Shown here piece by piece: positions 51,755-60,422 of a stretch of DNA of 64,000 bases. The translations under genes and the position numbers were made by a program. Source of the DNA: CAZCVI01 sp964502145 (GTDB lineage: Bacteria > Acidobacteriota > Aminicenantia > UBA2199); contig CAZCVI010000013.1 of NCBI GenBank assembly GCA_964502145.1, positions 46,723-110,722 on the forward strand. The letters are read 5' to 3'. Each line of letters begins with the position of its first letter. Positions within the stretch are counted from its first letter, which is position 1. Below the pieces are notes generated by a model. That model was not told the DNA's origin, ran no database searches, and worked only from the letters and a program-made list of their open reading frames with translations.

Positions 51755-53188
51755 TTAAACCTCTTTTATTTTAACTTTTTCTTTTAAGAAGTCCATGACT
51801 TTATTTTTAAGCAGGGCCTCTCGTAGTTTCTGTGCATTTTCTTTTTGCAAATAATACTTGCGTACTTCTTTCACCGGTACATTGTTGGCTTCCGCGATCC
51901 CCTTGTACTCTTTTTCCAGTTCTTCGGAGGTCGCTTCAAACTTATGTTCCTCTTTGATGGCATCCATGATAAATGTAAAGCGGATATTTCGTTCAGCCAT
52001 CATGTGATAGGCATAGGCATGGACTTTTAAGCTTTCCTGATCCTTCATATCCAAACCTTGGGGAGGAATCTGGGAAAGCAATCGCTTACTTTCCTCGGTC
52101 ACCATCTCCATGGGCACGGGGAACTGGATGACATCGCTTACCTTATCAATGATAAACTTCAATTTTATTTCTTCGACGTGTTTGGTATTATAATGCTCGT
52201 ATTCCTCTTTTAACTTGGCTTTAAAAATCTCCTCATCTTCAAAACCGATAGTCTTGAGGAAATCCTTGTTGAATTCCGGTTTGACCATTTCAAATAGGCT
52301 GGAGATTTTTATGTGGTGTTCAATCTCTTTGCCTGCCCAGATTTTCTTCTCATAATCCTCTGGGTAAGTCCGGGTAATAGTGAAGGTATCGTCTATTTTT
52401 TTGCCCAACATGTCTTTGTAAAAGTCGATGATTTCGCAGGGTTCATTCTCAAGCACATGAAAGTGAGCGTGCTTGCGAGGGGTCATTTTTTTTGTATCGA
52501 GTATCTTGGATTGGAAATCATAGGTCACATAATCGCCATCTTTAATCTCGCGGCTGACCACCGGGGTTTGCCTGCGGTTTCCTTCCAGTACGGCATTGAG
52601 TTGTTTTTCTTCGTCATAGGGTTCGAATTTTAATTCAGTGGCAGGGATTTCCACTTCAATGGTTTCAAAATCCGGTAATGGAATGGGTGGAAATACTTCA
52701 ACCCTTATTTCTGCCTGGAGGTCTTGACCTTCCTCATAATTCAATTTCATTACCTCGGGGCGCGAGATGATTTTCATTTTTTCATTATCGATTTTCTCAA
52801 ATATGGCTTTCTCAACGATTTTATTGACCACTTCATCGGTTATCGCATCTTTAAATCGGGTTCTCATCACATCCACGGGTATTTTACCTTGGCGGAAACC
52901 GGGTAATTTGATTTCTGCGGCATATTTGACCATGGCTTCATTCAAATCCTGTAGGATTTTTTCTTTGGGTACTACGACAGTAAATGTGGTCATCAAGGGA
53001 TTCACTTCTTCACCCTTCACTTCATCACCCTGATCCTCTGCGGCCTGCAATTCAGTACCGGTTGGATTCTGGTCAACTATCGCTTCTACCGCCAGCTTTT
53101 CTACGGCTGGTGATTCTTCTTTTACTTCTTTCGAGTCAGTGTTATCTTGTTCCTCGCTTTTCATTTTCGTTTTGTCCTCTGTTGTCAT
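51755..53188 (-). CDS. tig: Trigger factor with acidic N-terminal extension
   Basis: 477 residues. The ribosome-binding signature GFRQGKIP is at about 97-104, displaced because the first 65 residues are a Glu/Asp-rich extension (MKSEEQDNTDSKEVKEESP...). The PPIase domain (GDYVTYDFQSKIL) and the C-terminal chaperone arms follow. If translation began at the internal ATG for MTTFTVVVPKEK, the protein would be of normal size, but the upstream ATG has AGGAG 8 nt before it. It assists folding of nascent chains. Confidence 0.93.
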   Translation of the reverse strand: MTTEDKTKMKSEEQDNTDSKEVKEESPAVEKLAVEAIVDQNPTGTELQAAEDQGDEVKGEEVNPLMTTFTVVVPKEKILQDLNEAMVKYAAEIKLPGFRQGKIPVDVMRTRFKDAITDEVVNKIVEKAIFEKIDNEKMKIISRPEVMKLNYEEGQDLQAEIRVEVFPPIPLPDFETIEVEIPATELKFEPYDEEKQLNAVLEGNRRQTPVVSREIKDGDYVTYDFQSKILDTKKMTPRKHAHFHVLENEPCEIIDFYKDMLGKKIDDTFTITRTYPEDYEKKIWAGKEIEHHIKISSLFEMVKPEFNKDFLKTIGFEDEEIFKAKLKEEYEHYNTKHVEEIKLKFIIDKVSDVIQFPVPMEMVTEESKRLLSQIPPQGLDMKDQESLKVHAYAYHMMAERNIRFTFIMDAIKEEHKFEATSEELEKEYKGIAEANNVPVKEVRKYYLQKENAQKLREALLKNKVMDFLKEKVKIKEV

Positions 53189-53221
53189 TTAAAAAGCTCC
53201 TGAATTTTTATGTTATAGTTA

Positions 53222-53250
53222 TCATTATCAAAAAATCGTAATTTTGTCAA
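53222..53250 (-). promoter_or_regulatory. Promoter of the tig-clpP-clpX-lon operon
   Basis: On the minus strand a consensus TTGACA (53250-53245), a 17-nt spacer and TAATGA (53227-53222) lie 33 nt before ATG 53188. The -35 box overlaps the ribF stop codon. Confidence 0.65.
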
Positions 53251-54128
53251 CTTTTTAATTTTTCAATATCCTTTTTTATCTGGTAAACAAGGCTTTCTTT
53301 TGAATCGAATTTCATTTCGCCACGGATTTGTCGTAGAAAATTGATCTTCACGAATTCGCCGTATATTTCCCGGTCAAAGTTAAATATATGGGATTCCACT
53401 TTTTTTGCTTTCCCGTCGAAGGTAGGACGGTAGCCGATATAGGTAATAGAATTGAGACACTGGTTGCCGAATTCAACTTTTGTTTCAAAAACGCCTTCTG
53501 GGAGGAGGGTATTGGTGGTATCAAGATTAATGGTAGGAAAACCGAGTTGACGGCCCACGTGGTCTCCCGCAACGACGACACCCTCAAGAAAAAATGGTCG
53601 GCCCAGCATGAGGTTGGACGATTCAATGTTCGACTCTGCCAATTGCTGGCGGATGAGAGAACTGGAAATGCGCACATCACCGAGCATCACGGGACTGACC
53701 ACGGTAAATTGAAAGTCCCAACGCCGGGATGCCTCTTTTAAAAAAAGAATGTCACCTTCGCGGCGTTTCCCAAACCTGAAATTTTCACCCATGACAATGT
53801 GTTTCATGTGATATTCATCGATGAGAACTTCTTTGAGAAATTGTTCATCGGTCATGTTCACCACGGAGGAAAAATCAATGACACTGACGCGGTCTACACC
53901 CTGGTTCTCCAATATCCTTTTTTTCTGGGCATCGGTAGTGATCAAATATGGCTCGCGGTTGAAATATATTTTGGGGTTGGGGCTGAAGGTGATAATGTTT
54001 GAAACCAATCCCTGTTCTCCTGCTAGGCGTTTCAAGGTATCGCCAATCTTTTGATGACCCAGGTGGAATCCATCAAAATTCCCGATAGCGATTGCACTGC
54101 CATTTTTGGTTTCTACTGTTTTGATCAT
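53247..54128 (-). CDS. ribF: Bifunctional riboflavin kinase/FAD synthetase
   Basis: 293 residues. The adenylyltransferase half has IGNFDGFHLGHQ (HxGH) and SSLIRQQLAES; the kinase half has GDHVGRQLGFPTINL and SITYIGYRPTF. It converts riboflavin to FMN and FAD. It precedes tig on the same strand. Confidence 0.94.
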   Translation of the reverse strand: MIKTVETKNGSAIAIGNFDGFHLGHQKIGDTLKRLAGEQGLVSNIITFSPNPKIYFNREPYLITTDAQKKRILENQGVDRVSVIDFSSVVNMTDEQFLKEVLIDEYHMKHIVMGENFRFGKRREGDILFLKEASRRWDFQFTVVSPVMLGDVRISSSLIRQQLAESNIESSNLMLGRPFFLEGVVVAGDHVGRQLGFPTINLDTTNTLLPEGVFETKVEFGNQCLNSITYIGYRPTFDGKAKKVESHIFNFDREIYGEFVKINFLRQIRGEMKFDSKESLVYQIKKDIEKLKS

Positions 54129-54307
54129 TATTTCTCGAATTATCTATTACCCTTGAGCGGAAGAAGTTTACGACGCATTATATCTGGGTGCTCAGTCAGG
54201 TTTGTCTCATTTTAATTATTTATCTTGTGTTTGTTTATCTTGTATTTATTTATATTATATTTATTTATATTATATTATAACCGATTTTTGGAATTGATGA
54301 TAGTACC

Positions 54308-55300
54308 TTACTGTGGTATTTTTGGGTTAGCCACGGGGGAGGTCATTGTTTTTTCCGATTGGAGCAAGGATTTTTTAAGCAAAATATTCTCGTTATTAAA
54401 GGGGCGAAGGGGGTGGAAAAAGGTAATAAGCAATATGAACAGGAGGATTCCTAGCAACACATTAAAAAGAGATTTAACGTTATGTTCGGCTTGAGACCTC
54501 AATTCCTCGTGGATCAAGATATCGTGGGAATCCTCGGCCTCGCTTTTGACCTTGGCTATGATGATCTTTTTTTTGACCAGGTTATAGAGGCTTTTATAGA
54601 CTTTATACTCGGTGAAAACACCCAGTTCTACCAGGTCGCGGACAGAGTTTTCTCCATTGACATATTTTAACAGATTGGCTTCTGTCTCGGTAAGGTAGGT
54701 TTTTTCTCCGTCTTCTGGATAATCATCGTATTCGCCCACGATCTCGATTTTTTTGGGATCGACCACTGCCGGATCGAAGACAATTGTTTCCTCCGGGACC
54801 AGTTGTTTGATCAGGGGCCATTCATCTAACATCTGGACCCCTTCCATGATCAAATTATCCGTGGGGATCGCCTCGATGATTTTCATGCCTTCATCCAGGT
54901 ATTCTTGGATTTTAAAGTTGTATTCTCCTTTCTTCCATTTAAACAGCGAGAGGACGATTTGAATGGCCTGTGTTTTCAGCGACTCGATAATGGTATCTTT
55001 CCCGATCAATCCCATACCGATCAATATTTCACCGATTTTTTGATTGGTACGTTTTTGAATAGCAAGGGCTCGTTGCAGCATCTCTTCGCTGATGAAGTCC
55101 TGTTTTACCAGCACCCGTCCGACGCGCATCTCCAATTTCTTGGGGAAGGCATCCACGCCCACGATCATGCCGTTTTCAAAAATCAAGGTGATGAAACCAT
55201 CGTCGCTGGTAAAGGTCAGAATGCCTGTTTTTCCTTGCAGGGAAATCAACTGCAAGATATCGGGAACTTTAAACTCTTTTAATGATCCTTTAAATGCCAT
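54308..55300 (-). CDS. DUF4388 (PATAN-like) protein with C-terminal membrane helix
   Basis: 330 residues. It begins MAFKGSLKEFKVPDILQLIS, the start of DUF4388/PATAN domains found in signalling proteins of Deltaproteobacteria-like and related bacteria. A helical region with GEILIGMGLI repeats follows, similar to type II secretion/pilus GspE N-domains, then a winged-helix-like segment (TEANLLKYVNGENSVRDL), and a membrane helix at about 281-300. The downstream 180 nt are AT-rich with short TATTTATATTA repeats (54220-54285). Its start overlaps the upstream TPR gene by 11 nt. Confidence 0.75.
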   Translation of the reverse strand: MAFKGSLKEFKVPDILQLISLQGKTGILTFTSDDGFITLIFENGMIVGVDAFPKKLEMRVGRVLVKQDFISEEMLQRALAIQKRTNQKIGEILIGMGLIGKDTIIESLKTQAIQIVLSLFKWKKGEYNFKIQEYLDEGMKIIEAIPTDNLIMEGVQMLDEWPLIKQLVPEETIVFDPAVVDPKKIEIVGEYDDYPEDGEKTYLTETEANLLKYVNGENSVRDLVELGVFTEYKVYKSLYNLVKKKIIIAKVKSEAEDSHDILIHEELRSQAEHNVKSLFNVLLGILLFILLITFFHPLRPFNNENILLKKSLLQSEKTMTSPVANPKIPQ

Positions 55301-57044
55301 CTTCGTCTCCTATGACGGAAAAAAGATTTACCAAAAAATAGAGCAATACAGCCAGCATCCCGACCAAGTTAAAAATGATGGGGGATGCGGCATAACCATT
55401 GTTGAAATTTACTGCTCCCAGCAAGGCAAATCCCGCCAGGAAATAGAATGCCATCGACAACACCAGGAATACGCGGTGATTCTCCCGCAGGTTGTAATTT
55501 ATCCCGGGGATAATAACCGAAAGAAGCAAATAGACAAGGTATTTCTTCTTGAATTTTTTCTTCAGCTCTTTTTCTTTCAGTATTTTGGCTTCCAGAAATA
55601 TGACATCTTTAATAGAGAAGAGCTGATAGCACTCATCGCATAATTTATAGGACCTGTGAACGGAAGCCTCTTTTATAATTTTCGTGCATTTCGAACAATA
55701 AGTGCTCTCGCCCAGGTGGGGGTTGAATTTTTTCATGGTCATAATATATATGAAAAAAAACAGCATATAGTACAAGATGGGTAACTTGAGCAATTGCCCG
55801 AATACCCCCGTGAGCAGGTCAATCGGGTTGAAGGTGGCTTTTGAAAGATTGAACAGCCGTTTCCACAACCCCCGCTGGTGCAATTTTATCTCTTTTAATT
55901 GCAATTCCTGCGTGCGTAAGGCATTGAGTTGGGGGTAGCGTTTCGCATAACCCGTGAATGCTTGCGGACTGTTTCCTTTTAATAGTACCAGGGTATAATT
56001 GTTTAACGCCACTTCATTGTTGGCATCTTTTGCCAGAGAGTCACGGAAGCATTTGCCACTCTGGGCAATTTCGCCGTATTTATAGTTAATATTGCCCATC
56101 AAGTCCAGTTTTTGGGTGGTTTGGTAGTTCTCGTTGGTGCTGGATAGAATATCCATGGCCGTGTCGTATTGACCGTTTTCGTAATAAGAGAAGGCTTGGG
56201 CCACTTTTAATTCATCGTCGAAGGTGCTGTAGTCTTCCTTGCCGAATAAGTAGCCATCGTAGACTTTTTGCACCATCTTAAAATTTTCATCCCGGTACGT
56301 GTTCTCCAGCACCAGGTTCAGGGCGTACAGAGTTGTCAGCACGCCAATCACCACCAACATGGACAAGATCGCTTTCCTTTCGTTTTCATTCAGATAGAAC
56401 CAGAGAAACCCGCTTAACAAAAAGGGATAGATGAGCCAACCGGTCAGGATAATCGCAGGCCATATCAAAATGGCGCCGATAATAATGGCTTTTTTAATGG
56501 GAAATGGGCCGTCTTCCACGATCAGCAAATCATTACCTGCCAACCGGAAATATTTGACGAATAACATCCCGCCGAATAAAAAGAAGACCAGTAAACCAGC
56601 AAAAAACAACATGTTGACGGCGTGGTTCAGCATCAAGAAGGAGGCTTTGAAATTGGACGTCAGCATCCCCCATTGTTTAAAGAGGTCAGAGAAAGTAAAA
56701 AACCATGCCCCTTTGGCCCGGTTGATTTTATCCAGTTTATTGTAAATATACCAGTAGTCTGGAGACAGGAGCAGTACCTTGCGATAAAAAGCGTCAGCAT
56801 AATCGTATAAACGTTGGTTCAGGTAGTGGTCGCCAAAACGGATCAAGCGGGCCGCTATCTCTTTTTGCTCGCTACGTTTGACCCGTTCAAAATCGATCTC
56901 TGCAAGGTGAACCAGTACTTGGTCGTATTTCTTGATGGAATCATAAAAATGGATCTTTTTTATTTCGCCCCACGGGTTCGCGGTGGGGAGAATCACGCTG
57001 GAACAGAACAGTAACAAAATCACAAATAAGATCTTTGGTTTCAT
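55290..57044 (-). CDS. Membrane protein with TPR-like repeats and a zinc ribbon
   Basis: 584 residues. A signal peptide or first helix (ILFVILLLFCSSVILPTA), N-terminal TPR-like helices (50-100), four membrane helices (about 140-255), a central TPR region (QAFSYYENGQYDTAMDILSS) and two terminal helix pairs are visible. Between the last helices is a zinc ribbon, YCSKC...LCDEC, around 465-490. I know no named family. It sits between DUF1844 and DUF4388 genes, probably a single membrane-associated complex. Confidence 0.7.
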   Translation of the reverse strand: MKPKILFVILLLFCSSVILPTANPWGEIKKIHFYDSIKKYDQVLVHLAEIDFERVKRSEQKEIAARLIRFGDHYLNQRLYDYADAFYRKVLLLSPDYWYIYNKLDKINRAKGAWFFTFSDLFKQWGMLTSNFKASFLMLNHAVNMLFFAGLLVFFLFGGMLFVKYFRLAGNDLLIVEDGPFPIKKAIIIGAILIWPAIILTGWLIYPFLLSGFLWFYLNENERKAILSMLVVIGVLTTLYALNLVLENTYRDENFKMVQKVYDGYLFGKEDYSTFDDELKVAQAFSYYENGQYDTAMDILSSTNENYQTTQKLDLMGNINYKYGEIAQSGKCFRDSLAKDANNEVALNNYTLVLLKGNSPQAFTGYAKRYPQLNALRTQELQLKEIKLHQRGLWKRLFNLSKATFNPIDLLTGVFGQLLKLPILYYMLFFFIYIMTMKKFNPHLGESTYCSKCTKIIKEASVHRSYKLCDECYQLFSIKDVIFLEAKILKEKELKKKFKKKYLVYLLLSVIIPGINYNLRENHRVFLVLSMAFYFLAGFALLGAVNFNNGYAASPIIFNLVGMLAVLLYFLVNLFSVIGDEDGI

Positions 57045-57048
57045 TTTT

Positions 57049-57303
57049 TTATCCTGATGCCTGGTCTAAGTTTTTGTTATACACCTGATCGAGGTTTTTC
57101 CTGATATCGGCTAAAAAAATCTCTTCATCCTCAGTCAGGTTTCCCTTTGTTTTGGCTGCCAGTACGTCCAACAGTTGAAGGAACACCGTCGCACCCTCGA
57201 GATCGAACTTGGGTTCGTTGGACAACGGGTTATGGATTTCCCCCAGGTTAATCATTGCCTGGGTGGCCAACAGTAATATGATTGCTTTGATGTCTCTGTC
57301 CAT
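57049..57303 (-). CDS. DUF1844 protein
   Basis: 84 residues from ATG 57303 (92 if GTG 57327 is used; neither has a clear ribosome site). IILLLATQAMINLGEI and FLQLLDVLAAKTKGNLTEDEE are typical of DUF1844, small proteins of unknown function found across bacteria. It ends 4 nt before the TPR membrane protein gene and is likely the first gene of a run. Confidence 0.75.
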   Translation of the reverse strand: MDRDIKAIILLLATQAMINLGEIHNPLSNEPKFDLEGATVFLQLLDVLAAKTKGNLTEDEEIFLADIRKNLDQVYNKNLDQASG

Positions 57304-57400
57304 GCTATCTTTTAACTTGCACTCCACAAAAAAAAGTATTATGATTATGTTTTTAATATCCTATTGTTTATTTATATCAGAATTAAGGAAAAAATACAAG

Positions 57401-58183
57401 ATGAAAGAATTTATTAAGTTAATAAAAATTATGAAACGGCTGCGAAATCCAATCAACGGGTGCCCGTGGGATCGCAAACAAACGCCTCTCTCGTTACGGG
57501 AATATATCCTGGAAGAGGCTCATGAACTGGTTGAAGCGATAGATATGGATGTCCCGGAAAAACAAAAAGAGGAGATGGGCGACCTCTTATTGCAAATTAT
57601 TTTTCTTTCCCAGATGCACCGAGAAAAAAATAATTTTTCTGTCCGCGACGTCATCCATACCATCAATCAAAAATTAATTCTGCGCCATCCCCATATTTTT
57701 GGCGATGTGACCGTTCAGTCTGCCGAGGAAGTCAAGCAGAACTGGGAGAAAATCAAGAAGAAGGAAAAGAACCACGCCAGTATCTTGTCCGATTACCCCG
57801 CGTTGATGCCTGCTTTATCCGAGGCCAAACGAATGGCGGAGCAAGCTTCCAGTGTCGGCTTTGATTGGGATGACCCGTTGCGGGCTTTGGATAAGGTGGA
57901 AGAGGAAATCGAAGAGTTAAAAGTTGAGATAAAAAACGGGAACAAGGAAAAGGTGGAAGAGGAACTGGGGGATATCTTATTTGCCGTGGCCAATGTGGCC
58001 CGTCTCTCGCACGTCAACCCCGAGTTCGCCCTGAAACAAACCAATCAGAAATTTATCAGTCGTTTCCGGTACATTGAGGAGCAATTGGTCAAGCAGGGTA
58101 GAGATATCCACGAGACATCATTGGCGGATATGGAAGCCTTGTGGCAGGAAGCCAAAACGGGGGAAAGATTACTTGTTAAGTAA
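57401..58183 (+). CDS. mazG: Nucleoside triphosphate pyrophosphohydrolase MazG
   Basis: 260 residues from ATG 57401, which has AAGGA upstream; frames from 57209 include antisense DNA of the divergent gene. It contains two MazG repeats: NGCPWDRKQTPLSLREYILEEAHELVEAI with EEMGDLLLQIIF, and later DKVEEEIEELKVEI with EEELGDILFAVANVARL. The paired E-x-x-E and E-x-x-D sets bind Mg. It hydrolyses NTPs, preventing misincorporation and affecting alarmone levels. Confidence 0.95.
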   Translation: MKEFIKLIKIMKRLRNPINGCPWDRKQTPLSLREYILEEAHELVEAIDMDVPEKQKEEMGDLLLQIIFLSQMHREKNNFSVRDVIHTINQKLILRHPHIFGDVTVQSAEEVKQNWEKIKKKEKNHASILSDYPALMPALSEAKRMAEQASSVGFDWDDPLRALDKVEEEIEELKVEIKNGNKEKVEEELGDILFAVANVARLSHVNPEFALKQTNQKFISRFRYIEEQLVKQGRDIHETSLADMEALWQEAKTGERLLVK

Positions 58184-58244
58184 ACTTTAAACGCCTGCGG
58201 TGGAAAGAAAAGCAATAGTGGTAGAGACTTTTTCTGGTAGGTAT

Positions 58245-58564
58245 CTGTTACGAAATAACCTGATCATTTTCGATGTTATTTGGAAGCCCCACACAACATG
58301 CTCTTCCAGCCGTTCAGGGGGGGCTTCTTCTTCTAAGAAACTTGCCCGAAGTGGTATCCAAGTTCATGTTTTCGCCGCTTATTAATGCGCCAGGGATGGC
58401 GCGTCTACGTAGACGCGACATCCTTGTCGCATTCTTTTATTCTACTGTTTCCAAGAACTCCCAATTGCACGAGTTTCTTTCCAGTTATAATCCCACGGAG
58501 CGCTACGACGTTGGCGGGGTCGCTTCCAAACAACATCAGAAATGATTAGGTTATTTCGTAACAG
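58245..58564. mobile_element. 320-bp inverted-repeat element (MITE-like)
   Basis: The ends form a 43-bp inverted pair (58245-58287 and 58522-58564, CTGTTACGAAATAACC at each outer end, few mismatches). The middle has two divergent head-to-head hairpins, GCGCCAGGGATGGCGC and GCGACATCCTTGTCGC, joined by GTCTACGTAGAC. No transposase is encoded. The right end supplies the last codons and stop of the antitoxin gene at 58551. I see no target duplication. Confidence 0.75.
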
Positions 58565-58727
58565 CTCCTAAGTACAGGGTTTCCTGCATGGAACGCCAAT
58601 CGTCTTCCGAGATAAGAATAGCCTTGGATTTTTTATTATGGATGGTAACCGGTTGATGACTAAGGGTTATTTCATCAATGAGCCGGGCCATTTGGTTTCT
58701 TGCTTCGGTTACTGAAATCGTTGTCAT
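58551..58727 (-). pseudogene. YefM/Phd-type antitoxin gene truncated by an inverted-repeat element
   Basis: 58 residues from ATG 58727 (GGAG upstream). MTTISVTEARNQMARLIDEI and KKSKAILISEDDWRSMQETLYL are typical of YefM antitoxins, which continue about 25 residues more after ETLYL with the toxin-binding tail. Here the frame runs into the inverted-repeat element and ends in L-G-A-V-T-K-stop. No YoeB/Txe toxin gene is found. The DNA-binding half may still be made. Confidence 0.8.
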
Positions 58728-59037
58728 TTTAGCTCCATTAATAATGTACGCCAATCCCCATGTTTTGTCAACCACAAAAAGCAAATGGAAAAAAAGAGAG
58801 TCGGTGCTTTCCACAGATTACGCAGATTAAGATGATTCACACAGATTAAAAAAGATTTTGGCCCACGAATTTTCACCAATTGGTGCGAATTAAAAAGATG
58901 CTCCACTCAGAGCAAGAAATCAGAGTACTTATGTCTTGAATATTAATCTATCTTGAACTTTGTTCAGGTTTCAAAAAAAACTTTCTTTTCTCTTGTATTT
59001 ATGGTATCATTCATTTTTATCGGGGCAGGACAATATC
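58728..59037. other. Intergenic region upstream of the SIR2/TIR gene
   Basis: It holds an interspersed repeat copy (58806-58892) and an AT-rich stretch with a possible TATCAT -10 near 59003-59008. GGCAGGA lies upstream of ATG 59038. No other gene is seen. Confidence 0.5.
58806..58892. repeat. Interspersed ACAGATTACGCAGATTAA repeat, uninterrupted copy
   Basis: It reads CCACAGATTACGCAGATTAA, ATTCACACAGATTAAAAAAG and ATTTTGGCCCACGAATTTTC in order, then an inner palindrome ACCAATTGGT. The reverse complement matches the two half copies flanking the restriction-modification cassette (10330-10462 and 12672-12735). It lies upstream of the defence-like genes. Confidence 0.8.
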
Positions 59038-60411
59038 ATGAATGCAAATATGGGTGTTGATTTTTGTTGGGATGATCTGCTACACTATATAAATATGGGC
59101 AATGTCATCCCTGTGATTGGGGAAGGACTCTATTGGGTCAGGCAGAAAGCAGACTCTGCGGCTGAACCTTTCTTGTTATACCCCTTTCTGGCTCAGAGGT
59201 TCTTGGTCTATATGGGTATGGAACCGCAGCAACCCAAGGAGAGTTTTTCCCAGGTGATGTTTCGCTATCAGGAGTTACACCCGGGCATAGATACCAATAT
59301 CCACGTCAAAGAGTTCCTGCGCCAAGAAATGGAATCTCTGGAACTGGTGCCAAACCAGACGCTGTGGCAACTGGCCCACATGAAAAAACTGGGACTCTTC
59401 ATCAACACCACCTATGACAATTACCTGGAAGAAACCTTGAGCGCGGTACGGGACCACCCGGTAAAAATGTTTCACTATACGCTCAATAAAAAATGGCCCA
59501 CCAAACCAACGGACACACTGGTGGAGGAAGTGGAAGAGGGGGAAAGTTCACTCATCTTTCATATCTACGGCAACGCTTCCCGTAGCATGGCCCCGGCCTA
59601 CACGGAAAAAGATATTCTGGAGACGATTGTCTCCTTTCAAAAAGACATAGACATGGACAACAAAAACAGCCTTTTGCAAAAAATACAAAGGTCCAACCTC
59701 TTATTTATGGGCTGCCGGTACGATGATTGGTTGTTCCGTTTTTTTATCCGCGCCATGTCCAACAAACCCTTTAAACAGAAAAGAGGCGACCCGGATCGAC
59801 CATTTATTGGCGATGATTTTCCTTCCTTTGGCTGTGGCGACCTGCAACGGTTTTTAAAGGCCCATGGCACCGAGGTTTTTTATTCCCAGGAGAATAAGGA
59901 ATTGGGCGCCCAGTTGTTCCAGAGAATGAAAGAGAAACATCCCGGGGATATTCTTTTCCCCAAGGTGACCAAACCCGTGTTTATCAGTTTTCACGGTGCC
60001 GACCGTGCCGTGGCCACCGAGCTGGTGAGACAATTGGCCGCCGATGGGATACCTGTCTGGTTGGATAACCAGAATTTACCAGCGGGTGAGCGGGTGGACC
60101 GGGAGATTTATACGGCCATTGCGGCGCGTCCGGTATTTCTTGCGATTGTCTCGGAACATGCCCGGCAACTGCAACCGGAAACGGGCACGGCCATCAAATA
60201 CCATATCCGCGAATGGGAATACGCCTATGGCCAGTCCAGCCGCAACCAAAACCCGAAACATATTTTCCCCATCATTGTGGATGACACGGCATGGATGTGG
60301 GATTCCTTCAGAGGTATCCTCCATCTCAAGATTCCCGGTGGCCAGCGGACCGGGGAATATGACCGCTTGCTGGCCCGCTTGCAAGAACTGCTGGGACCGA
60401 AAAAAGGGTGA
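59038..60411 (+). CDS. SIR2-like/TIR fusion protein, probable NAD-acting defence effector
   Basis: 457 residues from ATG 59038. Residues 15-240 resemble SIR2-like domains: NVIPVIGEGLYW, the N-T-T-Y-D motif at 123-127, LIFHIYGNA at 172-180 and LLFMGCRYDD at 221-230. If aligned normally the catalytic His would be Tyr 177, so this domain may not be catalytic. Residues 312-455 are a TIR domain: PVFISFHGADRAVATELVRQL, GIPVWLDNQNLPAGE, and REWEYAYG, whose E392 or E394 could be the NADase glutamate. Such proteins deplete NAD during phage infection. The STAND NTPase gene starts 11 nt downstream. A signalling role outside defence is possible. Confidence 0.85.
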   Translation: MNANMGVDFCWDDLLHYINMGNVIPVIGEGLYWVRQKADSAAEPFLLYPFLAQRFLVYMGMEPQQPKESFSQVMFRYQELHPGIDTNIHVKEFLRQEMESLELVPNQTLWQLAHMKKLGLFINTTYDNYLEETLSAVRDHPVKMFHYTLNKKWPTKPTDTLVEEVEEGESSLIFHIYGNASRSMAPAYTEKDILETIVSFQKDIDMDNKNSLLQKIQRSNLLFMGCRYDDWLFRFFIRAMSNKPFKQKRGDPDRPFIGDDFPSFGCGDLQRFLKAHGTEVFYSQENKELGAQLFQRMKEKHPGDILFPKVTKPVFISFHGADRAVATELVRQLAADGIPVWLDNQNLPAGERVDREIYTAIAARPVFLAIVSEHARQLQPETGTAIKYHIREWEYAYGQSSRNQNPKHIFPIIVDDTAWMWDSFRGILHLKIPGGQRTGEYDRLLARLQELLGPKKG

Positions 60412-60422
60412 GGGTTGCAAAA

